Shown here: positions 1 to 7,105 of the stretch, piece by piece
How the letters are laid out: every line of letters starts with the position of its first letter
Position numbering within the stretch: position 1 is the first letter of the stretch
NCBI GenBank assembly: GCA_003141795.1
Contig: PLNO01000386.1
Coordinates: 1-9,050, forward strand
DNA from: Spirochaetaceae bacterium
GTDB taxonomy: Bacteria > Spirochaetota > Spirochaetia > SZUA-6 > Fen-1364
DNA length: 9,050 bases
Reading direction: 5' to 3'
Translations under genes and position numbers: made by a program
Notes under the pieces: generated by a model
The model's database searches: none
What the model saw: only the letters and a program-made list of their open reading frames with translations
Told to the model about the DNA's origin: nothing

Positions 1-117
1 CACTGTGGGTTCTCCTGGGAAGGACGTGCCATGGAGATGCCCCCACTGTCAAGGCATGCCGGGCGGGCCGCGACGCGCGCGACGGGCCGCAATGCGCGTC
101 CCGCGGGGACGCACGCG
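1..117. other. GC-rich intergenic stretch downstream of the PHP-ACT gene
   Basis: No gene can be supported here. The stretch lies 3' of the minus-strand PHP-ACT gene, whose stop is at 118-120. It holds a perfect 7-bp inverted repeat, GCGTCCC at 96-102 and GGGACGC at 106-112 with a 3-base loop. It begins just after the minus-strand stop codon but is not followed by a T-run in either direction, so it may stabilise the mRNA 3' end rather than act as a classical intrinsic terminator. A direct repeat GGGCCGC occurs at about 65-71 and 84-90. Plus-strand open frames crossing this stretch continue antisense through the PHP-ACT gene and look like GC-driven shadows. Confidence 0.4.
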
Positions 118-1800
118 TCACAGCTCGCCGCCGAGCACGATCTGGGACGCCTCGAAGTACGAGGGCCCGAGCCGTCGCAGAACGTCGGCCACCTCGCGTT
201 CATCCCCCTCGATGCCGAGCGCCGCGAAGTTCTTGTCCCCGCGCGCCCCCAGCTGGAGGTCGACGACGTTCACCCCCCGCGAGGCAAGCGCGGAGAGCAG
301 CACCAGGACGACGCCGGGCCTGTTCGCATGGACCGCGACGATCATGTGTCGGGAGATCGGGATGGGCAGCCACACACCGTCGACCTCCAGGAGGTACGCC
401 GCGGAAGGCTTGAGCGGGGGGAGGTGCATCCGCACCTCGGGCTCGATGCGGATGAAGCGGTCCCCGGCCGTGCCCAGAACGAACTCGACCGCCTCCCTGA
501 TGCGGTCGGCCGATCCGACCAGCGTCAGGTACGCCGTGGCCGTGCCGTCCTGCAGCGAGTTCAGCCATGCCGTCTCGACGTTGATCTCTTCCGAGGCCAG
601 AGTGTTGAGGAGCACGGCAAGGGTACCGGGCAGGTCCTTGTGGTGGGAGAAGAGGCAGACGATCTCCCCACCCTCGTAGGCCGGCATCCTGTCGGAGATC
701 GTGATGGAGCGCTCCTCTTTGCGGACGCGCAACGCGGGGAAGCCCCCGAGTGAAACCGATTCGGGAAACTCCTTCGTCAGCGCTCTGAACTCCCCGCCGA
801 AGGAGAGGTGGGGCATCTCCAGCCTCTTCTCCCGGGCGAAGCGATGGTTGAGCATCTCCATGCCGAGATTGAGGAGGCGGAAGGAGGTTTCGTCGCGCTG
901 CCGCAGCGGCCTCTTCTCGGGGATCCCCCGGGAGAAGGACACGTAGTAGCGGTAACCTGCGGCCTGCACCGCATCGATTCCCGCCGCATAGTCCCTGCCC
1001 AGATCGTCGATGCTGTGGGTATCCGTGCCGATGGCGACAGGAATGCCCAGCGCGTGCGCCCTGCGGAGGATCTCGGAGTGCGGGTAGATGCCCACGCCCT
1101 TGCGAAGACCCTGGAGGTTCACGTCGATGGCGAGGTTGCGTTCGGCGATCATCTCCAGGAGCGTGAACAGGCGCCGCGCCGTTTCACTGTCGGCGCCGTC
1201 CAGGTCGGAAAAGCACGAGGGCAACGGTGCATGGAGCTTCGGCAGGTCGAGGTGGCCGACCACGGAGATCATCTGCCAGCTGGCGTCCACCATCTCAATC
1301 ACCTCGTCGAAATAGGCGGCCCAGAACGGCTCGATCCCTCCCCGCTCCCGGATGAGCTCCTGGGTGTCCTCGGGGGAGCCGTCGTAGGGGATGCCGTTGG
1401 GAGCGAAGTGGACCGAGGAGACGACGAAATCCATGCCGTAGGCCTGGAAGAGCTTCGCCCTGTTCCACTGCAGGCCGAGCCCTTCTCCGAGCCATTCGAG
1501 CTCCACGCCGCAACGGATGTGGATCCGCCCCGCGTAACGTTCGCGCAGCTCCTTCATGCGGCCGGCATAGTCGAAATACGATGCGTCCCCGCGGATGAAC
1601 TTCACGTCGGTGGCCCGCTCGCTCGCGTAGCGGAACCGCGTGAGCCGCGGCGTATGGATGACGAAGGTAAGGGACGGGAAGCCCAGCGAGAGGGCGCGGT
1701 CGACCACGGCGCCGAGATCGTCGATGCCGTGTTTGACGTGGTCCGATCCCGTGCCGACATGGATGCCGTGGGTCTCCCAGATGAAGGGCTGCGCGTGCAT
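118..1800 (-). CDS. HisJ-like PHP-domain phosphoesterase with two C-terminal ACT domains
   Basis: A 560-residue protein. Residues about 8-290 form a PHP (polymerase and histidinol phosphatase) domain of the histidinol-phosphatase HisJ type. Candidate metal ligands are visible in the expected order: H11/H14 with D20-H21 and H24, H49, E100 (GVELEW), H131 (SSVHF), H183 (VVGHLDL) and the D260/H262 pair (GTDTHS). The first motif reads HxxH rather than the usual HxH. After a linker, two ACT folds follow at about 378-452 (core KDLPGTLAVLLNTLASEEIN) and 486-556 (core NRPGVVLVLLSALASRGVNV). HisJ enzymes are normally about 270 residues and hydrolyse histidinol phosphate. The ACT pair suggests allosteric control by an amino acid, which is inference. 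Substrate is unproven and no his genes are nearby. I chose the ATG at 1800. A GTG at 1851 would add 17 residues but has no Shine-Dalgarno and would include the likely promoter. Transcribed divergently from the PPOX-pdh run. Confidence 0.87.
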   Translation of the reverse strand: MHAQPFIWETHGIHVGTGSDHVKHGIDDLGAVVDRALSLGFPSLTFVIHTPRLTRFRYASERATDVKFIRGDASYFDYAGRMKELRERYAGRIHIRCGVELEWLGEGLGLQWNRAKLFQAYGMDFVVSSVHFAPNGIPYDGSPEDTQELIRERGGIEPFWAAYFDEVIEMVDASWQMISVVGHLDLPKLHAPLPSCFSDLDGADSETARRLFTLLEMIAERNLAIDVNLQGLRKGVGIYPHSEILRRAHALGIPVAIGTDTHSIDDLGRDYAAGIDAVQAAGYRYYVSFSRGIPEKRPLRQRDETSFRLLNLGMEMLNHRFAREKRLEMPHLSFGGEFRALTKEFPESVSLGGFPALRVRKEERSITISDRMPAYEGGEIVCLFSHHKDLPGTLAVLLNTLASEEINVETAWLNSLQDGTATAYLTLVGSADRIREAVEFVLGTAGDRFIRIEPEVRMHLPPLKPSAAYLLEVDGVWLPIPISRHMIVAVHANRPGVVLVLLSALASRGVNVVDLQLGARGDKNFAALGIEGDEREVADVLRRLGPSYFEASQIVLGGEL

Positions 1801-1807
1801 GGAGCCC

Positions 1808-1837
1808 AGTATACCCAAAGTCAGGCGAACGATCCAA
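1808..1837 (-). promoter_or_regulatory. Candidate promoter for the PHP-ACT gene
   Basis: On the minus strand a TATACT -10 element (1813-1808, one mismatch to consensus) follows a weak TTGGAT -35 (1837-1832) with an 18-base spacer. The predicted transcription start falls at about 1801, directly before the ATG at 1800. No Shine-Dalgarno is visible, so the message would be nearly leaderless. The -10 is good and the -35 poor; this is a reading of the sequence only. Confidence 0.4.
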
Positions 1838-1873
1838 CTTGAATGCGGCACCGGATTATTCTATCTTGGAGGC

Positions 1874-2311
1874 ATGGACAGCCGCGAGATCATGAACAGG
1901 GTCGGGGCCATCATCGAGGCCCACGGCACCGGAGTGCTCGCCACGGTGGATGAAAACGGAGCTCCCCACCTTCGGTGGCTCACTCCTGCGCTCTTGAGGG
2001 AGAGACCGGGCGCCCTGTATGCCATCACGGCGCCGCGTTTTGCGAAGGTGGTGCAGGTGCGCGCGCACCCGCGCGTCGAATGGATGTTCCAGACCCCCAC
2101 CCTGGACGAGGTGATCAGCGTCCGCGGCCCCATCAACGTCGTGGAGAACCCGTCCCTGCGCGCGGAAGTGCTCGAGGTGCTCGGTCCCCGCCTGGGCACC
2201 TTTTGGAAGCTCGCGCACGACTCCCGTGACCTCGTCGTGCTGGAGACGGTGGTGGAGGAAGCGACCCGGTTCCTGCCCGTGGATGGCAGGAAAGACGTGG
2301 TCCAATTCTGA
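1874..2311 (+). CDS. Pyridoxamine 5'-phosphate oxidase-fold (general-stress-type) flavin-binding protein
   Basis: A 145-residue protein. Its N-terminal half has the look of the split-barrel PNPOx-like family: a short helix, then GVLATVDENGAPHLRWLTPA and the strand GALYAITAPRFAKVVQVRAHPRVEW. The 'consecutive residues after an R/K-hhxhRxxP turn' pattern is typical of general-stress FMN-binding proteins (COG3871-like). Family members bind FMN, F420 or haem; which applies here cannot be read from sequence. It is shorter than true PdxH (about 210-230 residues) and lacks a recognisable PdxH C-terminal region, so vitamin B6 oxidation is unlikely. The start is set by GGAGG at 1868-1872, although the spacing to the ATG is short (1 base). 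An in-frame extension back to 1640 runs antisense through the PHP-ACT gene and is rejected. It ends 17 bases before pdhA and is probably co-transcribed with it. Confidence 0.75.
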   Translation: MDSREIMNRVGAIIEAHGTGVLATVDENGAPHLRWLTPALLRERPGALYAITAPRFAKVVQVRAHPRVEWMFQTPTLDEVISVRGPINVVENPSLRAEVLEVLGPRLGTFWKLAHDSRDLVVLETVVEEATRFLPVDGRKDVVQF

Positions 2312-2328
2312 AGGGGAGGCACGCAGAC

Positions 2329-3309
2329 ATGGCCAGCGGGAAGAAAGAGCGTGGTGACGCTCAGTTCGAGCGGGACCTCCTGGGAAAGATGCTGCTCATC
2401 CGTCGTTTCGAGGAGAAGGCCGCGCAGATGTACGGCTTGAAGAAGATCGGCGGTTTCTGCCACCTCTACATCGGGCAGGAGGCGGCGGGGGTGGGCGCCA
2501 TCAGCACCCTTGACTTGAGCCGCGACTACACGGTGGGCGCCTATCGCGACCACGGGTACGCCCTCGCCTGCGGAATGGACCCCAAGCTTCTCATGGCGGA
2601 GCTCTTCGGCAAGGCGACAGGCGTGTCGAAGGGAAAGGGCGGGTCGATGCACTTCTTCGACGCCGCGCGGCACATGCTGGGCGGCAACGGCATCGTCGGC
2701 GCCCAGATCCCCATCGCCACGGGGGTCGCGCTGAAGAGCCGTTACCGCAAGGACGGCGGCGTGGTGCTCTGCTGGTTCGGCGACGGCGCCATCCACCAGG
2801 GCTCCTTCCACGAGAGCCTCAACATGGCCAAGATCTGGAAGCTGCCCGTCATCTATATCTGTGAAAACAACCAATATGGCATGGGGACGGACTTCCGCCG
2901 TGTCTCCTCCGTGGTTGATTTCGTCGTCATGGGAGAATCCTACGGCATCCCCGGCAAGCAGGTGAACGGCATGGACGTGGTGGAAGTCTACAACGACGTG
3001 AAGGAAGCGGTGGAGCGCGTCCGCGCGGAGGCCACCCCGCTTTTCCTGGAGATCAAGACCTACCGCTACCGCGGCCATTCGATGAGTGACCCCGCGAAGT
3101 ACCGCACGCCGGAAGAGCTGGAGAGCTACAAGAAGCAGGACCCCATCCTCATCCTCAAGTCACGGATGGAGGAGTCGGGGTCGCTCACCGAGGATCAGTA
3201 CGCGGCCATGGACGGCGCGGTCAAACAGATCTGCGACGACGCCGTGAAGTTCGCGGAGGAAAGCCCCGAGCCCGACCCCTCCGCGCTGTACGAGGATGTT
3301 CTCGCATGA
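2329..3309 (+). CDS. pdhA: Pyruvate dehydrogenase E1 component, alpha subunit
   Basis: A 326-residue thiamine-diphosphate-dependent E1 alpha subunit. With PdhB it forms the alpha2beta2 enzyme that decarboxylates pyruvate and reductively acetylates the lipoyl group of E2. The thiamine diphosphate/Mg2+ motif starts at G151-D-G153 and ends at the N180-N181 pair (CENNQYGMGT). The N-terminal FEEKAAQMYGLKKIGGFCHL and YIGQEA stretches are characteristic of the family. The loop YRYRGHSMSDPAKYR (about 245-259) matches pyruvate-specific E1 enzymes, including the mitochondrial form whose equivalent loop is phosphorylated, and not the GHFEGD type of acetoin dehydrogenase or the branched-chain type. The start follows GGGGAGG at 2313-2319 with 9-base spacing. 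The stop overlaps the pdhB start by four bases (ATGA), indicating translational coupling. The length is normal for bacterial PdhA. Confidence 0.96.
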   Translation: MASGKKERGDAQFERDLLGKMLLIRRFEEKAAQMYGLKKIGGFCHLYIGQEAAGVGAISTLDLSRDYTVGAYRDHGYALACGMDPKLLMAELFGKATGVSKGKGGSMHFFDAARHMLGGNGIVGAQIPIATGVALKSRYRKDGGVVLCWFGDGAIHQGSFHESLNMAKIWKLPVIYICENNQYGMGTDFRRVSSVVDFVVMGESYGIPGKQVNGMDVVEVYNDVKEAVERVRAEATPLFLEIKTYRYRGHSMSDPAKYRTPEELESYKKQDPILILKSRMEESGSLTEDQYAAMDGAVKQICDDAVKFAEESPEPDPSALYEDVLA

Positions 3310-4283
3310 GTGTCATCACGATTCGCGAAGCCCTGCGTTCTGCGATGGACGAGGAGATGGCGCGTGACGACGCGGTCATCCTCCTGGGGGAAGAAGTCGG
3401 ACAGTACAACGGCGCCTATAAGATCAGCCAGGGCCTCCTGGAGAAGTACGGCCCCGAGCGCGTCATGGACACCCCCATCTCCGAGGAGGGGTTCACCGGC
3501 ATCGGGATCGGAGCCGCCATGGCCGGGCTGCGCCCCATCGTGGAGTGGATGACGCTGAACTTCTCCCTCCAGGCCATGGACCAGGTGATCAGCAACGCGG
3601 CGAAGATACGCTACATGTCCGGCGGACAGTTCACCGTCCCCATAGTGTTCCGGGGCCCCAACGGTCCTGCGGAGTTCCTCGGCGCGCAGCATTCCCAGGC
3701 CCTGCAATCGCTGTACGCGCATTTCCCCGGCCTCAAGGTCGTTGCGCCGTCGACCCCCGCAGACGCAAAGGGTCTGCTCAAGTCCTCCATCCGGGACGAC
3801 AACCCCGTGATCTTCCTCGAATCGGAGATGATGTACGCGCTGAAGGGCGAGGTCCCCGACGGCGAGCACCTCGTTCCCCTGGGCGTAGCGGAGGTGAAGC
3901 GCGCGGGCAAGGACGTGACGATCGTCAGCTTTTCCAAGCCCCTCCATATGTGCCTGGACGCCGCCGAATCCCTCTCGGCGCTGGGCATTGACGCGGAGGT
4001 CGTGGACCTGCGCACCATACGGCCCCTCGACGAGCAGACCGTCTACGAATCCGTGAGGAAGACGAACAGATGCGTGGTGGTCGACGAAGCGATGCCATTC
4101 GCGAGCGTCGGTTCGCACGTGGCGTGGCTCGTGTCCCACAACTGCTTCGACGACCTGGACTCGGCGGTGGAGCTCGTTTCGGGAGAGGACGTGCCGATGC
4201 CCTACAACCACTCCCTGGAGCTGGCGGCCCAGCCGTCCATAGCCAAAATAGTCGATGCGGTGAAAAGAGCCATGTATGCCTGA
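3306..4283 (+). CDS. pdhB: Pyruvate dehydrogenase E1 component, beta subunit
   Basis: A 325-residue E1 beta subunit that pairs with PdhA. Landmark motifs are DTPISEEGFTGIGIGAAMAG, with E60 as the expected thiamine-activating glutamate, then EWMTLNFSLQAMDQ, the FRGPNG turn at about 115-120, and GAQHSQ with H129 in the active-site region. The C-terminal transketolase-type domain includes VVDLRTIRPLD (about 236-246) and the PYNHSLE segment near the end. These match mitochondrial-type PDH E1 beta closely by eye. The ATG overlaps the pdhA stop (ATGA), and the 3' end overlaps the start of pdhC by eight bases, so all three are likely translated in coupled fashion for balanced stoichiometry. Full-length for the family. 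Confidence 0.96.
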   Translation: MSVITIREALRSAMDEEMARDDAVILLGEEVGQYNGAYKISQGLLEKYGPERVMDTPISEEGFTGIGIGAAMAGLRPIVEWMTLNFSLQAMDQVISNAAKIRYMSGGQFTVPIVFRGPNGPAEFLGAQHSQALQSLYAHFPGLKVVAPSTPADAKGLLKSSIRDDNPVIFLESEMMYALKGEVPDGEHLVPLGVAEVKRAGKDVTIVSFSKPLHMCLDAAESLSALGIDAEVVDLRTIRPLDEQTVYESVRKTNRCVVVDEAMPFASVGSHVAWLVSHNCFDDLDSAVELVSGEDVPMPYNHSLELAAQPSIAKIVDAVKRAMYA

Positions 4284-5529
4284 GAAAGTCCTCATGATCG
4301 CGCTGTCCCCCACGATGGAGACGGGAACCCTCGCACGGTGGAGGAAGAAGGAAGGCGACACGGTCGCAAGCGGTGACGTGCTCTGCGAGGTGGAGACGGA
4401 CAAGGCCACGATGGACTACGAGTCCGGCGTGGAAGGCACGCTGCTGAAGATCCTGCTCCCGGAGGGCGGTCAGGCGAAAGTCGGAGACATCATCGCGGTA
4501 GTCGGAAAGCCCGGAGAAGACATCAGCGGGCTCCTTGCCGACAGCGCGGCGGTGCGCCCGGCGACGGGAGCAGCTCCCGCTGCCGCCGCTCCTGCCCCCG
4601 CGGCGCGTGGACCTGTCCCTGTTTCCGCCCCAGCCCCCGCCGGACCACGCACGCCCGCACCCGTGACCGGAAGGATCAAGTCCTCGCCGCTCGCCCGGCG
4701 CCTTGCGGAGGAGAAGGGCATAGACCTTCGGGCCGTCTCAGGGTCCGGGCCCAGCGGCAGGGTCGTGAAACGTGATCTGGACGCGGCTCCAACCGCAGCC
4801 GTCCCCTCCGCGCAGCGCGCCCCTGCGGCGCCCCTGCAGCCCGGGCCGGGGGACACGGTCGTGCCCGTATCGCGCATGCGCCAGATCATCGCCAGGCGTC
4901 TTGCGGAGTCCAAGTTCAGCGCGCCCCATTTCTACCTCACCGTGGCAGTCGGCATGGACAGGCTCCTGGAGTCCCGCGCCCGCATGAACGAAGGACGGGA
5001 GAAGAAGCTGTCGGTGAACGCCTTTCTCATGGCGATCGCGGGCAGGATCCTCGCCCGGCATCCGCAGGTCAATTCGACCTGGAACGGCGATACCCTCATC
5101 GTCCACGGGAGCGCCGACGTCGGGCTTGCCGTGGCGCTCCCCGAGGGGCTCATCACGCCGCTGGTCCGCGACTGTGGCCGCAAGGGCATCGTGGCCATCG
5201 ACACGGAGCTCGCCGATCTCGTCGCCCGGGCGCGGACGGGCAAGCTCGCGCCGGAGGAATACACCGGGGCGACCTTCACCATCAGCAGCCTGGGAACGGC
5301 GGGAATCGACGAATTCACCGCTATCATCAACCCGCCCGGATCAGCTATTCTCGCGGTGGGCGCCGTGCGCAAGGAGCCCGTGGTGGAGGCAGGGGACGCG
5401 ATCGTCGTGCGGCAGCGCATGCGGGTCACCCTCTCCTGCGATCATCGCGTCATCGACGGCGCTGTGGGCGCCGCTTTTCTCAGGGAGCTCGCGGACGCTC
5501 TGGAAAATCCCCTGCTCGCGCTCGCCTGA
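4276..5529 (+). CDS. pdhC: Pyruvate dehydrogenase E2, dihydrolipoamide acetyltransferase
   Basis: A 417-residue E2 core protein that transfers the acetyl group from lipoyl-lysine to CoA. It carries one N-terminal lipoyl domain (about 2-78) with the lipoylation motif EVETDKATM (K43 is the modified lysine). An Ala/Pro-rich flexible linker follows (about 90-131), then a peripheral subunit-binding domain (about 134-169, SSPLARRLAEEKGIDL and SGRVVKRDL). A second linker leads to the acyltransferase domain (about 196-417) with the DHRVIDG motif (H390, D394). The opening IALSPTMETGTLARW and the late IINPPGSAILAVGA resemble the mitochondrial/alphaproteobacterial short-form E2, which supports pyruvate as the substrate. 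The ATG at 4276 lies inside the last codons of pdhB and has only a weak purine-rich site, so it probably depends on coupling. An alternative symbol in use is aceF. Confidence 0.95.
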   Translation: MPEKVLMIALSPTMETGTLARWRKKEGDTVASGDVLCEVETDKATMDYESGVEGTLLKILLPEGGQAKVGDIIAVVGKPGEDISGLLADSAAVRPATGAAPAAAAPAPAARGPVPVSAPAPAGPRTPAPVTGRIKSSPLARRLAEEKGIDLRAVSGSGPSGRVVKRDLDAAPTAAVPSAQRAPAAPLQPGPGDTVVPVSRMRQIIARRLAESKFSAPHFYLTVAVGMDRLLESRARMNEGREKKLSVNAFLMAIAGRILARHPQVNSTWNGDTLIVHGSADVGLAVALPEGLITPLVRDCGRKGIVAIDTELADLVARARTGKLAPEEYTGATFTISSLGTAGIDEFTAIINPPGSAILAVGAVRKEPVVEAGDAIVVRQRMRVTLSCDHRVIDGAVGAAFLRELADALENPLLALA

Positions 5530-5559
5530 ATCGTTTTTTTACTTATACGGAGGATTGAC

Positions 5560-6951
5560 ATGGCTGGCTTCGACTACGACGTGCTCATCATCGGCTCGGG
5601 ACCCGGCGGATACGTCGCCGGCATCCGCGCCGCCCAGCTCGGCCTCAAGGCCGCGGTCATCGAACGCGACAAGGTGGGCGGTGTGTGCCTCAACATCGGC
5701 TGCATCCCGTCCAAGGCGCTCATCCACCAGGCGGAGCTCTACAACGGCCTGCCCGCGCTCAAGGAGCTGGGGATCAGCGTGGACACCAAGGGCTTCGACT
5801 ACACCAAGGTGTTCGACAAGTCGCGCAAGGCCGCCGACACCCTCTCCAAGGGCGTGCAGTTCCTCTTGAAGAAGAACAAGGTGGAAACGATCGTCGGGGA
5901 CGCCGTGCTCTCGGGGAAGAACGAGGTGACGCTGAAGGACGGCAAGAAGGTCACGGGGAAGAACATCATCATCGCCACGGGCTCCCGGCCGAAGGTCATC
6001 CCCGGATTCGAGTTCGACGAGGACAGGGTGCTCTCCTCCACCGGTGCGCTGATGCTCAAGAAGCTCCCCAAAAAGATCGTCATCCTCGGCGCGGGTGCCA
6101 TCGGCGTGGAGTTCAGCCACGTGATGAACGCCTTCGGCGTGGAGGTGCACCTCGTCGAAATGATGGACCGCATCCTTCCGATAGAAGACGCGGAGGTCAC
6201 GCAGGTGCTCGCCCGCGCATTCCAGAAGCGCGGCATCCAGATGTATACGGGTACCAAGGCCTCGTCGATGAAGAAGACCGCCACTTCGGTGAGCGTCGTT
6301 CTGGAGGACAAGGCGGGCGCCAAAAAGACGATCGACGCCGACCAGATCCTCGTGGCCATCGGCCGTACGTGCAACACGGACGGCATAGGCCTGGAGAAGC
6401 TCGGGATCGCCACGGAGAGGGGATTCATCCCCGTGGGTGACTACAACGAAACGAAGGTCCCCGGAATCTACGCCATCGGAGACGTCATCGCCACTCCGCT
6501 CCTCGCCCATGTCGCCATGAAGGAGGGAGAGATGACGGTGGAGCACATCGCCGGGCGCAAAGTCGAGCCGCGCCTCGACCCGCTCTCCCTGCCCGGAGGC
6601 ACGTACTGCGAGCCTCAGGTGGCGAGCTTCGGGCTCACCGAGTGGAAGGCCGTGGAGAAAAAAATTCCCTTTGCGAAGGCGAGCTTCCCGTACCGCGGTG
6701 CGGGCAAGTCGGTGGCGATCGAGCAGTCCGAAGGGTTCGTGAAGATCATCTACGATCCGAAGACCAAGGAGATCCTCGGCGCCCACGTCGTGGGGGCCGA
6801 CGCCACCGAGCTCATCCACGAGATCCTGCTCGCCCGTACGGCGGAGCTCCTCCCCGAGGACATCGCGACGATGATCCACGCGCACCCCACCCTGTCGGAG
6901 GCGGTCATGGAGTCCATGCGCACCGTGGAGGGATGGGCGATCCATGCGTGA
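5560..6951 (+). CDS. lpdA: Dihydrolipoyl dehydrogenase (E3)
   Basis: A 463-residue FAD-dependent disulfide oxidoreductase that re-oxidises dihydrolipoyl groups of E2 and passes electrons to NAD+. Visible features are the FAD-binding GSGPGG (12-17), the redox-active disulfide GGVCLNIGCIPSKAL (C43 and C48), the ATGSRP segment (139-144), the NAD-binding GAGAIGVEFS (177-186), the second FAD motif IYAIGDV (303-309), and the C-terminal catalytic HAHPTLSE with H442 and E447 completing the partner subunit's active site. No extra lipoyl domain is fused. The start is fixed by GGAGG at 5549-5553, six bases before the ATG. It lies 30 bases after pdhC; a T7 run at 5534-5540 in that gap has no preceding hairpin, so it is not a terminator. 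As the last pdh gene, it may also serve other lipoyl complexes. Confidence 0.97.
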   Translation: MAGFDYDVLIIGSGPGGYVAGIRAAQLGLKAAVIERDKVGGVCLNIGCIPSKALIHQAELYNGLPALKELGISVDTKGFDYTKVFDKSRKAADTLSKGVQFLLKKNKVETIVGDAVLSGKNEVTLKDGKKVTGKNIIIATGSRPKVIPGFEFDEDRVLSSTGALMLKKLPKKIVILGAGAIGVEFSHVMNAFGVEVHLVEMMDRILPIEDAEVTQVLARAFQKRGIQMYTGTKASSMKKTATSVSVVLEDKAGAKKTIDADQILVAIGRTCNTDGIGLEKLGIATERGFIPVGDYNETKVPGIYAIGDVIATPLLAHVAMKEGEMTVEHIAGRKVEPRLDPLSLPGGTYCEPQVASFGLTEWKAVEKKIPFAKASFPYRGAGKSVAIEQSEGFVKIIYDPKTKEILGAHVVGADATELIHEILLARTAELLPEDIATMIHAHPTLSEAVMESMRTVEGWAIHA

Positions 6952-6959
6952 GAAGGCGC

Positions 6960-6988
6960 TTGACGTTGAAAGCACGTTTCGCTATGTT
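6960..6988 (+). promoter_or_regulatory. trp operon promoter
   Basis: A TTGACG -35 element (6960-6965, five of six consensus bases) and a TATGTT -10 element (6983-6988) are separated by the ideal 17 bases. The expected transcription start is near 6995, about 24 bases upstream of the leader-peptide ATG at 7019. That is very like the geometry of the classical E. coli trp leader. The promoter begins only eight bases after the lpdA stop, with no terminator between. I looked for a TrpR-like palindromic operator around the -10 and saw none that is convincing. Confidence 0.7.
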
Positions 6989-7018
6989 CCCTGCATGCTG
7001 AAGAGCAGCGTGAGCACA

Positions 7019-7060
7019 ATGACAGCAAATCGCTCTGCATGGTGGTGGTTCTGGGCGTAG
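7019..7060 (+). CDS. trpL: trp operon leader peptide
   Basis: A 13-codon frame encoding MTANRSAWWWFWA and ending in TAG (7058-7060). Trp codons (TGG) lie at 7040-7048 in tandem and again at 7052-7054, so four of 13 residues are Trp in a short peptide directly upstream of trpE. This is the signature of ribosome-mediated attenuation: scarce charged tRNA-Trp stalls the ribosome on the Trp run. The start at 7019 sits about 24 bases from the predicted transcript start, with a weak GTGAG at 7010-7014. An in-frame ATG at 6995 (21 codons) coincides with the predicted transcript start and lacks a ribosome site, so I prefer 7019. The last Trp codons also form RNA segment 1 of the attenuator. Confidence 0.88.
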   Translation: MTANRSAWWWFWA

Positions 7061-7105
7061 CCGGAACCATGCCTGTGTAGCGCACACAGAGGCGCAGGTT
7101 CCGGC
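7047..7105 (+). promoter_or_regulatory. trp attenuator: alternative 1:2 (protector) and 2:3 (antiterminator) hairpins
   Basis: Segment 1 is GGTTCTGG (7047-7054, inside the Trp codons), segment 2 is CCGGAACC (7061-7068) and segment 3 is GGTTCCGG (7097-7104). Segment 2 can pair with segment 1 (8 bp, one G-U, 6-base loop) or with segment 3 (8 bp, 9 with G7060-C7105). The 2:3 form is extended inward by GCC 7071-7073 with GGC 7091-7093 and TGTGT 7074-7078 with ACACA 7084-7088, around a 5-base loop. A ribosome stalled on the Trp codons hides segment 1 and lets 2:3 form. A ribosome at the TAG (7058-7060) hides segment 2 and leaves segment 3 free for the terminator. Pairings were read by hand; energies were not computed. 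Confidence 0.88.

Noticed and set aside
1..32. A possible minus-strand gene start at 32 reading MARPSQENPQ off the window edge
   Set aside because: Only ten codons are visible, with no clear ribosome site, so it cannot be supported.
808..1842. Long plus-strand open frames opposite the PHP-ACT gene, including 31-753 and 808-1842
   Set aside because: They mirror the codon bias of the real minus-strand gene and carry no recognisable domain.
1801..1851. GTG at 1851 as the PHP-ACT start
   Set aside because: No Shine-Dalgarno, the added 17 residues do not look like part of the PHP fold, and the extension overlaps the probable promoter.
1839..1867. A plus-strand promoter for the PPOX-pdh run (TTGAAT at 1839-1844, TATCTT at 1862-1867)
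   Set aside because: The spacing is 17 bases, but the predicted start would fall on the ATG at 1874 and exclude the GGAGG at 1868-1872. The real promoter may lie elsewhere, possibly inside the PHP-ACT gene.
1861..4409. Minus-strand frames of about 400 codons opposite pdhA and pdhB
   Set aside because: Antisense shadows of clearly identified E1 subunits; low-complexity composition and no motifs.
5530..5559. A T7 run between pdhC and lpdA as a terminator
   Set aside because: No stable GC-rich hairpin precedes it, and lpdA follows at once with a strong ribosome site.
5539..6975. A 478-codon open frame on the minus strand opposite lpdA
   Set aside because: It lies antisense to an unmistakable E3 gene, is rich in His/Leu/Arg/Val as expected of a reverse-frame shadow in high-GC DNA, and shows no family motif or ribosome site.
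6995..7060. A longer 21-codon leader peptide starting at 6995
   Set aside because: Its ATG coincides with the predicted transcript start and has no ribosome site. The in-frame ATG at 7019 fits the usual leader geometry better, though 6995 is not excluded.
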